The translations under genes were made by a program, and so were the position numbers. A stretch of DNA of 64,000 nucleotides, taken from positions 1,302,001 through 1,366,000 of the forward strand of contig NZ_SJPP01000002.1 of the NCBI RefSeq assembly GCF_007860075.1, read 5' to 3'. Shown in pieces: positions 1-8,462 of this stretch (its first letter is position 1; each line of letters starts with the position of its first letter). The stretch comes from Symmachiella macrocystis. Lineage in GTDB: Bacteria; Planctomycetota; Planctomycetia; Planctomycetales; Planctomycetaceae. The notes beneath the pieces were generated by a model, which had not been told where the DNA came from, searched no databases, and saw only the letters and a list, made by a program, of their open reading frames with translations.

Positions 1-670
1 ATCTGAGGGTCGTCAGTTTACAGAGCGACTCGACCCCGATGTCGCCGACTTGTGTGTTTTTCAGCGAGACGGCCACAAGATTGTTCAATCCGCTGAGATG
101 CGTAAGTCCTGTACCAGTGACCTGAGTATCATCCAGCGAGAGGAGTTGAAGTTTGGTGAGACCTTGCAGATGCTCAAGTCCGGCGTCAGACACTTGCGTG
201 TTTTTCAGGCTCAGCCATTGCAGGTTGGTCAACTCCCGCAGGTGCTCAAGCCCGGCATCAGTGACTTGGGTCTGATCCAGTGAGAGGTCCCAAATCTTTT
301 TCCGTTTTCGCAGTTGCTCAAGCCCCGCGTCGCCGACTTGTGTGTTGTTGAGAATCAGAATCTGCAGGTTGGTCAATCTGCTAAATTGCTCAAGCTCAGC
401 ATCACCGACTAGGGGACCGGTCAAATTGATTGCGTCGATTCGCTCGAAGTGGAGCAAATATCCATCATCGACTGCCTCAGGAATCCAGCGGGGACGCACA
501 ATAGCTGAGCGTGTGAATCCCCCCAGTTTATCAATTTCAGCGATTGCCACTTGTTCGCAATGATACGGCCACCAAACAGCCAGAGCGGCCCCCCCCACCG
601 ACAACAGCACGACGATGAGCAGAATTACGCGTTTGCGCGGCAGTCGGCGTTTGGGGGTGGATTCGGTCAT
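1..670 (-). CDS. Membrane-anchored leucine-rich-repeat protein (3' end outside window)
   Basis: Five-prime part of an LRR protein; 223 codons are visible without a stop, so the C-terminus lies left of the window. It starts at the ATG whose complement is 668-670. The N-terminus is basic (MTESTPKRRLPRK), followed by one hydrophobic segment at about residues 13-35, so it is probably anchored in a membrane with the rest outside. After a linker containing a RPRWIPEAV motif come at least six 24-residue repeats of the type LxLxNTQVxDAGLEHLxxLTNLxx. It is the last visible member of five tandem paralogues and begins 32 bases after the stop of the next one. The role is unknown; the LRR fold suggests protein binding. 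Confidence 0.85.
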   Translation of the reverse strand, partial: MTESTPKRRLPRKRVILLIVVLLSVGGAALAVWWPYHCEQVAIAEIDKLGGFTRSAIVRPRWIPEAVDDGYLLHFERIDAINLTGPLVGDAELEQFSRLTNLQILILNNTQVGDAGLEQLRKRKKIWDLSLDQTQVTDAGLEHLRELTNLQWLSLKNTQVSDAGLEHLQGLTKLQLLSLDDTQVTGTGLTHLSGLNNLVAVSLKNTQVGDIGVESLCKLTTLR

Positions 671-702
671 GGGAAACGCTCAAGAGTACTAGTGGTTCGG
701 CG
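671..702. repeat. Homologous spacer between tandem LRR genes
   Basis: This spacer, together with 1402-1433 and 2346-2377, carries the same sequence. Read on the minus strand, the stop TAA is followed by CGCCGAACCA, then a variable core, then TTGAGCGT(T/G)(T/C)CCC directly before the ATG. The spacer upstream of the 3217-3771 gene keeps only the TTGAGCGTT part. The shared spacers show that gene plus spacer was duplicated as one unit. None has a clear Shine-Dalgarno sequence. Confidence 0.8.
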
Positions 703-1401
703 TTATTCTATTGGAGGTGTCCAATTGATGTAACAATCTGGTAAGGCTTTTTGGAGTTTCTCGATTCCGGATTTTGTCACTTGGGTATTTTGGACAGATA
801 GAGCTTTAAGACTAGTGAGTCGGTGGAGATGAACTAGTCCGGCATCACTAACTTGGGTAATTTTGAGCACCAGCTCTCTAAGTTGGGTCAGGTCGCGAAG
901 TTGTTCAAGCCCGACATCGCTCACTAGTGTATTGCCGAGATGCAGTGACTTGAGGTTTGTCAGGCTGCCCAGATGCTCAAGTCCCGCATCGCCGATTTGG
1001 GTGTTATTGACGTACAGCCATCCCAGGTTGGTCAAGCCGCTGAGATGCTCAAGCCCAGCGTCGGTGATATTAGAGTCTGTCAGACGCAGTTGTTTCAGTT
1101 GGGTCAGTCCGTCGAGATGCTTCAGAACGACATCACTAAGGTGGGTCTCAGATAAGTTAACTCTCTCGACTCTCTTAAACACTACCAAGTACTCATCATC
1201 CACGGTATTTGGAATCCAGAAGGGACGAATGATCCTTGAATCCGTTGACCTTCCGATACGTTTCACCTCAGCCATCGCCGTTTGATTGCGATAATACGGC
1301 AACCACACCATGAACGCCCCACCTCCAACCAACAAAACCACAGCAATGAGCACCAGTGTACCCGTGCGAGGCAGACGGCTTTTGTTGGTGGTTTTGGTCA
1401 T
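703..1401 (-). CDS. Membrane-anchored leucine-rich-repeat protein
   Basis: A 232-residue paralogue of its neighbours. It has a basic start (MTKTTNKSRLPRTG), one hydrophobic segment at about residues 14-34, a short linker containing RPFWIPNTV, then six 24-residue LRRs ending in a degenerate last repeat and the family C-terminal signature ALPDCYINW. The start is fixed by alignment with the paralogues, all of which begin MT(K/E)(T/S)T. It lies 32 bases upstream of the 1-670 gene, 50 bases after the 1452-2345 gene, and in the same direction, so co-transcription is likely. Function unknown; a surface or periplasmic binding role is inference only. Confidence 0.85.
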   Translation of the reverse strand: MTKTTNKSRLPRTGTLVLIAVVLLVGGGAFMVWLPYYRNQTAMAEVKRIGRSTDSRIIRPFWIPNTVDDEYLVVFKRVERVNLSETHLSDVVLKHLDGLTQLKQLRLTDSNITDAGLEHLSGLTNLGWLYVNNTQIGDAGLEHLGSLTNLKSLHLGNTLVSDVGLEQLRDLTQLRELVLKITQVSDAGLVHLHRLTSLKALSVQNTQVTKSGIEKLQKALPDCYINWTPPIE

Positions 1402-1451
1402 GGGAAACGCTCAAGCGTGTTCTTGGTTCGGCGTTATTCTGCTGGTGGTGT

Positions 1452-2345
1452 CTATCGAATGTAGCAAGGACAGGCTTGTTTGAGTTTATCGATCCCGGCT
1501 TGCGTCACGTGAGTGTTTTCGAGTGAAATCTGAATGAAGTGGGTCAGCCCGTGAAGATGCTCAAGCCCCGCATCACTGATTTGTGTGTTGTTGAGCGATA
1601 GCTGATCAAGTTTGGGAAACCCATGAACATGCTCAAGCCCTGCATCACTTATTTGTGTGTTATCGAGCGATAGCTGTACTAGTTGGGGCAATTTTTGAAG
1701 ATGCTCAAGTCCAACGTCGCTGACTCGGGTATCGTTGAGATTTAGACTGTTTAGATTTGACAATCCTCGAAGATGCTCAAGCCCAGCGTCGCCGACGTGG
1801 GTATCATCGAGATCTAGATAAACCAAGTTGGTCAACCCCCGGAGAGACACCAGCCCCGAACCGCTGATCTGAGTGCCACCCAGCCGAAGTTTCGAAAGGT
1901 GATTCAGCCCTCGAAGCGACTCAAGCCCTGCATCACTGACTTGGGTATTGTTGAGATCTAGATCTTCGAGGTTGGTTAACCCTTGGAGATGCTCAAGCCC
2001 GGCATTGCCGACCGGGGTGTTGTTGAGCCGCAGAGTTCGTAGTTGTTTCAATCCCCCGACGTGCTCCTGTCCCGTATCGCTGACTTGGGTGTTCGATAAA
2101 TTGACAAGAATAACTCTGTTGTAAACGGCCAAATTCTCGTCGCCAATCGACTCTGGAATCCAGCGGGGACGAATGATTTCTGATTTAGACCTACCGCCCA
2201 GCCGATCAATTTCAGCAAGTGCCTGCTGTTCTCGGTAGGCCGGTCTCCGCAGCGTCAACACGACCCCGCCGATCAGCAACACCACAGCAAAAAGCAACAT
2301 GATGCTCGTGCGCGGGAGGCGGCTTTTGGGGGTGGTTTCGGTCAT
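1452..2345 (-). CDS. Membrane-anchored leucine-rich-repeat protein, C-terminus shortened by a nonsense codon
   Basis: A 297-residue LRR paralogue with nine 24-residue repeats, the most in this array. The N-terminus (MTETTPKSRLPRTS plus one membrane segment) is nearly identical to that of the 2378-3220 gene. The stop is a TAG at 1452-1454 where the paralogues have TGG (Trp) in the terminal signature CxIxW. Reading through it gives T-P-P-A-E and then TAA at 1434-1436, matching the ending TPPIE-TAA of the next gene. It has therefore lost its last six residues by a point mutation but is otherwise intact. It sits 32 bases after the 2378-3220 gene. Confidence 0.85.
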   Translation of the reverse strand: MTETTPKSRLPRTSIMLLFAVVLLIGGVVLTLRRPAYREQQALAEIDRLGGRSKSEIIRPRWIPESIGDENLAVYNRVILVNLSNTQVSDTGQEHVGGLKQLRTLRLNNTPVGNAGLEHLQGLTNLEDLDLNNTQVSDAGLESLRGLNHLSKLRLGGTQISGSGLVSLRGLTNLVYLDLDDTHVGDAGLEHLRGLSNLNSLNLNDTRVSDVGLEHLQKLPQLVQLSLDNTQISDAGLEHVHGFPKLDQLSLNNTQISDAGLEHLHGLTHFIQISLENTHVTQAGIDKLKQACPCYIR

Positions 2346-2377
2346 GGGGCACGCTCAATTGTGTTCGTGGTTCGGCG

Positions 2378-3220
2378 TTAATCTGCTGATTGTATCCAAT
2401 CGATAATGCAATTGGGGTGAGTTTCCTTGAGTCTTTCAATCCCGGCCTTTGTAACCTGGGTGTACTCCAGTGATAGACTCTTAACGTTGGGCAGTTCCCG
2501 AAGATGCTCAAGTCCCGCATCACTCACACGGGTATAATCGAGGTCCAGGTTTGTAAGTTCTGTCCGACCTTTGAGACCTTCCAGCCCCGCGTCAGTGACT
2601 TGAGTATTGTTGAAGGAGAGGCAATGTAGTTGGACTAGCCCTCGGAGTCGTTCAATTCCCGCATCAGTGACTTGGGTATTGTCGAGGTACAAATTGTTAA
2701 GCTTGGTGAGTCTGCGGAGATGGACCAGCCCGGCATCGCTAACTCGGGTCCCGTCGAGTGACACCCAGTAAAGGTTAGTCAGTCCTCGGAGGTGTTCCAG
2801 CCCTGCATCACTGACTCGGAGATCGTTGAGAGAAAGATTAAAAAGACTGGTCAATGCTTGAAGATGTTCAAGCCCTGCATCATCAACTTGTGTGTTACCG
2901 AGCCAAAGAGTTCTAAGATTCTTCAGTCCTTGGAGATTCCTGAGCCCAGCATTACTGACTTGAGTATCAGATAAATCAACGTAATCGACTCTCTCGAACA
3001 CCCACAAATACTCGGTGTCCACCACATCTGGAATCCAAGCAGGACGGATGATCTCTGATTGAATTTCTCCTCCAAGATTTTCAATCTCAGCAATCACCGT
3101 TTGTTCACGATGATACGGCAACCACACCATCAATGCTCCACCACCGATCAGCAACACCACAGCAAAAAACAACATGATGCTCGTGCGCGGCAGACGGCTT
3201 TTGGGGGTGGTTTCGGTCAT
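2378..3220 (-). CDS. Membrane-anchored leucine-rich-repeat protein
   Basis: A 280-residue LRR paralogue with one N-terminal membrane segment, linker motif RPAWIPDVV and eight 24-residue repeats, ending HPNCIIDW. An open frame continues upstream to 3313, but the ATG at 3220 is chosen because it gives the family N-terminus MTETTPKSRLPRTS. With this start the ATG overlaps the TGA of the upstream 3217-3771 gene (ATGA), which suggests translational coupling. Several repeats are almost consensus (NTQVTDAGLE), as expected for recent internal duplication. Confidence 0.85.
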   Translation of the reverse strand: MTETTPKSRLPRTSIMLFFAVVLLIGGGALMVWLPYHREQTVIAEIENLGGEIQSEIIRPAWIPDVVDTEYLWVFERVDYVDLSDTQVSNAGLRNLQGLKNLRTLWLGNTQVDDAGLEHLQALTSLFNLSLNDLRVSDAGLEHLRGLTNLYWVSLDGTRVSDAGLVHLRRLTKLNNLYLDNTQVTDAGIERLRGLVQLHCLSFNNTQVTDAGLEGLKGRTELTNLDLDYTRVSDAGLEHLRELPNVKSLSLEYTQVTKAGIERLKETHPNCIIDWIQSAD

Positions 3221-3771
3221 GGGGTTGATGGCCTCCAGTGAATCTGGCATTCGGGAAGAGCAGCCTGTAGTCTCTTGAAACCTGTTTCCGTGACATGTGT
3301 GTGATGAAGCCATAAAACGTGCAGGTTTTTCAATCCTCGAAGGTGTTCCATACCAACGTCACCGACCGGTGTGTTGTGCAACGATAATTGCGAACAGTCT
3401 GTCAACCCTCCGACGTACCCTAAGCCTACATCGCCCACTTGCGTGTTATCGAGCCACAGGATTTTAAGATTCGTTAGCCCTTGGAGATTCCCGAGATCTG
3501 CGTCAGTGATGTGAGTCTCGGTTAAGTCAATGTGGTAGACCCTTTCGAACAGTGGCATTATTTCACTAGCCACCACGTCTGGAATCCAGAGTGGAGGTGT
3601 AAACTCCGACTCCGTTCGTCCACCAAGTCGTGCAATCTCAGCAATGGCTGTCTGATTGCGGTGATACGGCACCCACACCATCATCATGCCACATCCGACA
3701 AGTAAAACGATGGCGATGACCACCAACGTGCTTGTGCGCGGCAGGCGGCTTTTGTTGGTGGTTTTCGTCAT
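3217..3771 (-). CDS. Membrane-anchored leucine-rich-repeat protein, shortest of the array
   Basis: A 184-residue LRR paralogue with the same architecture: basic start MTKTTNKSRLPRTS, one membrane segment at about residues 14-34, linker RPxWIPDVV-like (PPLWIPDVV here) and only four 24-residue repeats, ending LPECQIHW. It is the first LRR gene downstream of rhaB (39 bases apart, same strand), so the array may be read from the rhaB promoter or from one within this short gap. Its stop overlaps the start of the next gene by four bases. Confidence 0.83.
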   Translation of the reverse strand: MTKTTNKSRLPRTSTLVVIAIVLLVGCGMMMVWVPYHRNQTAIAEIARLGGRTESEFTPPLWIPDVVASEIMPLFERVYHIDLTETHITDADLGNLQGLTNLKILWLDNTQVGDVGLGYVGGLTDCSQLSLHNTPVGDVGMEHLRGLKNLHVLWLHHTHVTETGFKRLQAALPECQIHWRPSTP

Positions 3772-3810
3772 AGTGAACGCTCAATTGTGACAGTGGCTAC
3801 CCCCGGCAGA

Positions 3811-5307
3811 TTACCGTCGGGGGATGGCGAGTAGGTCGTGGTAGCGGCGGTAGGCCTCGTCCCAGGCGTCGACGTTGTCGGGTTGGTAATGCTTCAACTC
3901 GACCGAGCGGGCGACGACTTTGCGGATGTCGGACAGACTGCCGACGGCTCCGTCGGTGCGGGCTTGGATGAGGACGTTGCCCAAGGCGGTTGCTTCGACC
4001 GGTCCGGCGACGACGGGGCGGCGACAGGCGTTGGCGGCGAATTGGCAGAGCAAGGCGTTTTGCGTGCCGCCGCCGACGATGTGGATCACTTCGGTCGTCA
4101 CGCCGGTCAGTTCTTCCAGCCAGCCGAGCACCATGCGGTATTTGAGTGCGAGACTTTCCAGAGCGCAGCGGACGATTTGCCCTTCGGTTTCCGGTTCGGG
4201 CTGTCCGGTGCCGCTGCAATAGGCGGCAATGGCGGTCGGCATGTCGTCGGGCGCGAGAAAAGCGCTGTCGTCGGGATCGAGCAGTGAGCGAAATGGCTGC
4301 GCGTCGCGGGCGAGGTTTTGCAATTGCTCGTAATCCAACGACTTGCCTTGTTGGGCGAATGACCGGCGAGATTCCTGCACCAGCCATAATCCGGCGATGT
4401 TTTTCAGCAGCCGGTAGGTGCCATCGATGCCCCCTTCGTTGGTGACATTCAATTCCAGCGCGCGGTGCGAAACGATTGCTTCGGGAACTTCGACACCCAT
4501 CAATGACCACGTGCCGGAGCTGATGTAGGCCCAATTCGGTTGCCCAGTGTGTTGGGTGGGGATGGCGGCGATGGCGGCGCCGGTGTCGTGTGTTGCCGGA
4601 GCGACGACGTTGATCCGCCCCAAGCCGGTCTTATGCGCGACTTCACCGCGGAGCGTCCCCAACTTCGTCCCAGTGGGGACGATTTCGGGAAAGATATTGG
4701 TTGGGATTTCAAATTTGCGCAACAATTCGTCGGCCCAGGTGCCGGTGTTGGGGTCGAGGCATTGGGTCGTGGTGGCGTTGGTGAACTCGATGACCTGACT
4801 GCCGGAGAGCAACCAGTGAAAAAAGTCGGGCATCAATAACAGTCGCTCGGCAGCATCGAGAATTCGCGGCTGCGCATGCCGCATGGCGACCAATTGGAAC
4901 AACGTGTTGAACGGCAGAAATTGCAGGCCAGTTTGTTCAAAGATTTTGTGCCGGGGAACGTGGGACAAGGCCACGTCCATGATGTTGTCGGTACGGGCGT
5001 CGCGGTAATGGTAAGGAAGTCCCAGCAGTTCATCCCCCTGCCCCAGCAGCACATAGTCGACGCCCCAGGTATCGACGCCGACCGAGACGATGTCTTTTCC
5101 GAATTTTTCCGCGGCGATGGTGAGTCCGTGTTGGATTTCATTCCAAAGCGCCAGTACGTCCCACCGCAATGTTCCGGCGACGTTGACAGCTCCGTTGGGA
5201 AAGCGGTGCAGTTCTTCCAGGGTGACTTGGCCATTTTCGACATGACCGGCAATCACGCGGCCACTTGCCGCTCCCAGGTCGACGGCAAGGTAACAAGGGG
5301 TGGACAT
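3811..5307 (-). CDS. rhaB: Rhamnulokinase (FGGY sugar kinase)
   Basis: A 498-residue kinase that phosphorylates L-rhamnulose to L-rhamnulose 1-phosphate in the cytoplasm. The FGGY fold is visible as the N-terminal phosphate-binding motif DLGAASGR (residues 10-17), the substrate motif GVDTWGVDY (77-85), PATHDTGAA with the likely catalytic Asp near residue 240, and IHIVGGGTQNALLCQ in the C-terminal domain, which is typical of RhaB. Length fits the family. A weak GGAAAG lies about eight bases before the ATG. No other rhamnose genes (isomerase, aldolase, permease) are in the window, so the rest of the pathway must be elsewhere. L-fuculokinase is the main alternative. Confidence 0.9.
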   Translation of the reverse strand: MSTPCYLAVDLGAASGRVIAGHVENGQVTLEELHRFPNGAVNVAGTLRWDVLALWNEIQHGLTIAAEKFGKDIVSVGVDTWGVDYVLLGQGDELLGLPYHYRDARTDNIMDVALSHVPRHKIFEQTGLQFLPFNTLFQLVAMRHAQPRILDAAERLLLMPDFFHWLLSGSQVIEFTNATTTQCLDPNTGTWADELLRKFEIPTNIFPEIVPTGTKLGTLRGEVAHKTGLGRINVVAPATHDTGAAIAAIPTQHTGQPNWAYISSGTWSLMGVEVPEAIVSHRALELNVTNEGGIDGTYRLLKNIAGLWLVQESRRSFAQQGKSLDYEQLQNLARDAQPFRSLLDPDDSAFLAPDDMPTAIAAYCSGTGQPEPETEGQIVRCALESLALKYRMVLGWLEELTGVTTEVIHIVGGGTQNALLCQFAANACRRPVVAGPVEATALGNVLIQARTDGAVGSLSDIRKVVARSVELKHYQPDNVDAWDEAYRRYHDLLAIPRR

Positions 5308-5629
5308 GGTGTAATCTTTCCGTTGTGAATTTTGAGGCGAGCGGCGGCAAGGAATTGTGAATTTCTGACGCAGGTTTCATGAATTTGGAACGTTGATCAT
5401 ATCGCAGCCCGCAAAAGGCTGTCTAGCGCGTAGCGCGGTTTGTGTGTTGGGCGAATCGAATTCTTGGGGTGGATGGATTATGATGCCGGGGCTGTGAGGG
5501 GAGATAGGGACGTTGGTTTAGCGTGCGGCCCTCACCCCGGCCCTCTCCCAGGGGGAGAGGGGGAAAGATAAAAAGGAACGGCCTGGATCTTGCTGAACGG
5601 GCGTTGCAATAACTTGGTTGGAGAACATT
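5308..5629. other. Divergent intergenic region rhaB / SDR
   Basis: These 322 bases separate two divergent genes and should hold both promoters. I could not identify convincing -10/-35 pairs. A dispersed-repeat-like palindrome at 5541-5563 is described separately. No coding frame fits. Confidence 0.5.
5527..5563. repeat. C/G-rich palindromic dispersed-type repeat
   Basis: The stretch CCCTCACCCCGGCCCTCTCC followed by CAGGGGGAGAGGG holds an inverted repeat (CCCTCTCCC / GGGGGAGAGGG, separated by one base). This wording recurs between genes in many unrelated bacterial genomes (general knowledge). I see only one copy in this window, so its repeat status here rests on resemblance. Confidence 0.5.
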
Positions 5630-6412
5630 ATGAAGTTTTACGGAAAAGCGGCGCTCGTGACAGGGGCGTCTTTGGGGATTGGGCGGGCGGCAGCGATTGA
5701 GTTGGCGCAGCACGGCGCCAATGTGGCCGTGAATTACCGCAGCAGCGAAGCCGAAGCGCAAGAGGTTGCCGACGAAATTGAAAGCCTGGGTCGCAAGGCA
5801 TTGCTACTGAAAGCTGACGTCGCCGATCAAGCGGCAGTGGAAGGGATGGTTGCGAAAACGGTGGAGGCGTTCGGCAGTTTGGATCTGTTCGTCTCCAATG
5901 CCGCCTACAGCGACCGGCAGTCAATGATCGATGCCGACATGGCAGGATTTCACCGTACAATCGACGTGACGATGTGGGGCGCCGTTTATGGAGTGCGCGC
6001 GTCGGCCTTGCAGATGATTAAACAGGGAGGCGGCGGTTCGATTGTGGTCGTCAGTTCGCCGCATGCGGCTTTGGCGATTCCCGATTCCATGGCCTACAAC
6101 ATGGCCAAGGCGGCCATCGACCACATGATGCGGACAGCCGCGATCGAATTGGTCGACCATCGAATTCGCGTAAACGCCATCTATCCCGGCTGGATCGATA
6201 CTCCCGGCGAACGGAAATTCTTTTCCGAAGAACAACTCGAAGCGGGTGGCAAAGCCCTGCCGTGGGGTCGTTTGGGGCGTCCCGAAGAAATCGCCAAGGG
6301 AATCGCGTTTATGCTGAGCGATGATGCGGAATACATGACCGGCAGTATCATGTCGATGGAAGGGGGCGTGATGTTGCCGTGGTGGTCGAATCGCGCAGAT
6401 GGGGAAATGTAG
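5630..6412 (+). CDS. Short-chain dehydrogenase/reductase (SDR)
   Basis: A 260-residue NAD(P)-dependent oxidoreductase of the classical SDR family. Visible are the cofactor motif TGASLGIG (residues 11-18), a variant SNAA motif in place of NNAG, the catalytic Ser of VVSS (142-143) and YNMAK with Tyr156 and Lys160. The C-terminus has the PxGRLGRPEEIA motif usual in glucose 1-dehydrogenase/3-oxoacyl-ACP-reductase-like members. The ATG at 5630 is preferred over an upstream TTG at 5618 because GGAG at 5620-5623 sits six bases ahead. The substrate cannot be told from sequence. It is transcribed alone and converges on glyA. Confidence 0.88.
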   Translation: MKFYGKAALVTGASLGIGRAAAIELAQHGANVAVNYRSSEAEAQEVADEIESLGRKALLLKADVADQAAVEGMVAKTVEAFGSLDLFVSNAAYSDRQSMIDADMAGFHRTIDVTMWGAVYGVRASALQMIKQGGGGSIVVVSSPHAALAIPDSMAYNMAKAAIDHMMRTAAIELVDHRIRVNAIYPGWIDTPGERKFFSEEQLEAGGKALPWGRLGRPEEIAKGIAFMLSDDAEYMTGSIMSMEGGVMLPWWSNRADGEM

Positions 6413-6445
6413 TGGTTCGATTGTGATGGGCGGCGTTGGTATGCG

Positions 6446-6478
6446 GCGCGACCCCCCGGCAAAGCCGGGGGGTCGCGC
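6446..6478. terminator. Bidirectional hairpin terminator between SDR and glyA
   Basis: A perfect 15-bp stem (GCGCGACCCCCCGGC and its complement) with loop AAA lies midway between two converging genes. It has no long T-run on either side, but the stem is very GC-rich and its position favours termination from both directions. Confidence 0.75.
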
Positions 6479-6492
6479 GTGAACGGGGTGCC

Positions 6493-7731
6493 CTAAATTC
6501 CCGGCACGGGGAAATCACTGGCGAACGATTGGATTTCGCCGCGGACTTTGGCGATCACCGCTTCGTCTTCGGGTGCTTTGAGGACTTCCAGAATCCAGCT
6601 GCCGACTTTTTTCATGTCGTCTTCCTGCATCCCCCGAGTGGTGAGGGCAGCGGTGCCGATGCGGATGCCGCTGGGATCGAGCGGTTTGCGTTTGTCGAAG
6701 GGGATCATATTTTTATTCACGGTGATCCCCGCGCGATCCAGCGATTTTTCGGCGATTTTTCCGGTGAGTCCAATGGCGGTCACGTCGGCCATCATCAGAT
6801 GGTTGTCGGTCCCCCCCGACGCCAACGAGATGCCGCCGGCCAGCAAGACTTCGGCCAGCACTTTGGCGTTGGCAACGATTTGTTGCGCATAGGTCTTAAA
6901 TTCCGGCTGCGCGGCTTCGTGGAAACAGACCGCTTTGCCGGCGATGATATGCACCAACGGCCCGCCTTGAATGCCGGGAAAAATCGTGCGGTCGATGTCT
7001 TTGGCGTTCGCTTCTTTGGTGAGAATAAATCCCGAACGCGGACCGCGGAGCGTTTTGTGCGAGGTGGAGGTGACGTAATCGGCGACCTCGACCGGATTGT
7101 TGTGCACTCCGCCGGCGACGAGTCCTGAATAGTGCGCCATATCCACCATCAACAATGCACCGACTTCACGGGCAATTTCCGCGAATTTCGGGTGATCGAT
7201 TTCTCGCGGGTAGGCGCTGGCACCGGCAATGATCAATTTCGGTTTATGTTTACGGGCTAAAGCGGCCACGTTGTCAAAATCGATCAGGTTATCCGATTCC
7301 CGTACTCCATAGTGGACAGGATTATAAAGTTGGCCTGAGAAATTCAGGTGCATACCGTGCGTGAGGTGTCCGCCGTGCGCCAAGTCCATAGCGAGGTAAG
7401 TATCGCCCGGCTTGAGCACAGTGAGATAGACCGCCATGTTGGCCTGCGAGCCGGAGTGCGGCTGGACGTTGGCATGTTCGGCGCCAAAGAGTTTGCAGAC
7501 ACGGTCGCGGGCGAGGTCCTCGATGACATCGGCGTATTCGCAACCACCGTAATAACGGCGGCCGGGGTAGCCTTCGGCGTATTTGTTCGTCAGTACGGTT
7601 CCGGCTGCTTCCAAAACGGCGGCCGAGGTGTAGTTTTCCGAGGCGATCAATTCCAATCCATCCCGCTGACGTGTTTGTTCGTCTTGGACAGCTTGATAGA
7701 TTTCGGGATCGGTGGTTTGTAGTGCGGACAT
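6493..7731 (-). CDS. glyA: Serine hydroxymethyltransferase
   Basis: A 412-residue PLP enzyme converting serine and tetrahydrofolate into glycine and 5,10-methylene-tetrahydrofolate, the main entry of C1 units. Family motifs: IASENYTS near the N-terminus, [23 protein letters not shown], and [13 protein letters not shown] with the PLP lysine at residue 226. The open frame runs upstream to 8307, but the ATG at 7731 gives the expected length and N-terminus ([15 protein letters not shown]). It is a single gene with about 290 bases of upstream region shared with a divergent small gene; no riboswitch was recognised there. Confidence 0.95.
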   Translation of the reverse strand: MSALQTTDPEIYQAVQDEQTRQRDGLELIASENYTSAAVLEAAGTVLTNKYAEGYPGRRYYGGCEYADVIEDLARDRVCKLFGAEHANVQPHSGSQANMAVYLTVLKPGDTYLAMDLAHGGHLTHGMHLNFSGQLYNPVHYGVRESDNLIDFDNVAALARKHKPKLIIAGASAYPREIDHPKFAEIAREVGALLMVDMAHYSGLVAGGVHNNPVEVADYVTSTSHKTLRGPRSGFILTKEANAKDIDRTIFPGIQGGPLVHIIAGKAVCFHEAAQPEFKTYAQQIVANAKVLAEVLLAGGISLASGGTDNHLMMADVTAIGLTGKIAEKSLDRAGITVNKNMIPFDKRKPLDPSGIRIGTAALTTRGMQEDDMKKVGSWILEVLKAPEDEAVIAKVRGEIQSFASDFPVPGI

Positions 7732-8025
7732 CGAAAAAAACTCCGTGGTAAAAAAACGACGAACGCCGTGCGGGGCGTATTTGGCAGGAACCAAGCGTTG
7801 ATTTTGAGCGAGCGAGCGCCAATCGTAGCTACGTGCAGGCTGGTTTTCTACCCGCCGGGGCCGGTTTGTGGACAGGACCGGCTTGCTCATTGGCAAGCGG
7901 TGCCGGACGGGGCGAAAAAACCTGTTGATCCGGCCACTCGGGGCTGTTTCGAGTGCTAAGATTACAATGGACCGGCCTATTCTGCCGGACGCTTTCTCGA
8001 CGGCATTTTCGAAAGTGAATGACGG

Positions 8026-8295
8026 ATGACGCAGCCTACCGAGGCACAATTGCAGGCGAATTTGCAGGAATTGGCGGCAAATATGCGACAAATGTCGCTC
8101 AATGCCGACGAAGAAGCGGCCCGCTGCAATGCTGCGCTGGCGTCGATACATCCGGAAAATGTGACCCCAGTGGCATTTGCGGAATTGAAAAATGTGACAC
8201 GGGACTTGAGTGCGATCTACGTCACGTCGCTGGTAAATTTGGCCGACAATCTCGAAGATTTGGCCGCCAGCATCGGTTGGGATGCCCAGGAATAG
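8026..8295 (+). CDS. Small hypothetical protein
   Basis: An 89-residue, probably cytoplasmic and mostly helical protein (alanine, leucine and glutamate rich: [31 protein letters not shown]). There is no signal peptide or membrane segment and no domain I recognise. An ATG at 8019 lies in another frame; 8026 gives a clean frame of normal composition. It is divergent from glyA and 167 bases ahead of the BRCT-MerR-TPR gene. It may be a small planctomycete-specific family, which is inference. Confidence 0.65.
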   Translation: MTQPTEAQLQANLQELAANMRQMSLNADEEAARCNAALASIHPENVTPVAFAELKNVTRDLSAIYVTSLVNLADNLEDLAASIGWDAQE

Positions 8296-8305
8296 GAAGT
8301 CGTGC

Positions 8306-8455
8306 ATTTAGGCTGTAGACTTTCGTTGGCAGGCTGTAGACTTTAGGACTTAGGCAGTCGGTTTGATCGGTGACCGCCTGCCGAGTCTCCAACAGCCGTT
8401 CGGTGAACGCACGCGATTACTTCCTCAAGCCTACGGTCCAAAGCCTAAAGCCTAT
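8306..8455. repeat. Intergenic block of imperfect 'aggctgtagacttt' repeats
   Basis: The words TAGGCTGTAGACTTT and CAGGCTGTAGACTTTAGGAC occur in succession, followed by their partial complement (AAGCCTACGGTCCAAAGCCT). Related wording recurs at 39222-39290 (TTAGGCTGT...GTAGACTTTAGG...CTACAGTCTACCGTCTAGAG). This looks like a dispersed intergenic repeat family rather than a gene. Confidence 0.5.
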
Positions 8456-8462
8456 TTCTTCC

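Noticed and set aside
6436-7128. 230-codon plus-strand frame across glyA
   Set aside because: Antisense to serine hydroxymethyltransferase, which has all family motifs; His/Gly-rich composition of a shadow frame.
7732-8307. Upstream extension of the glyA frame (192 codons)
   Set aside because: Open frame only; the family start at 7731 is clear, and the extension runs antisense to a small gene.
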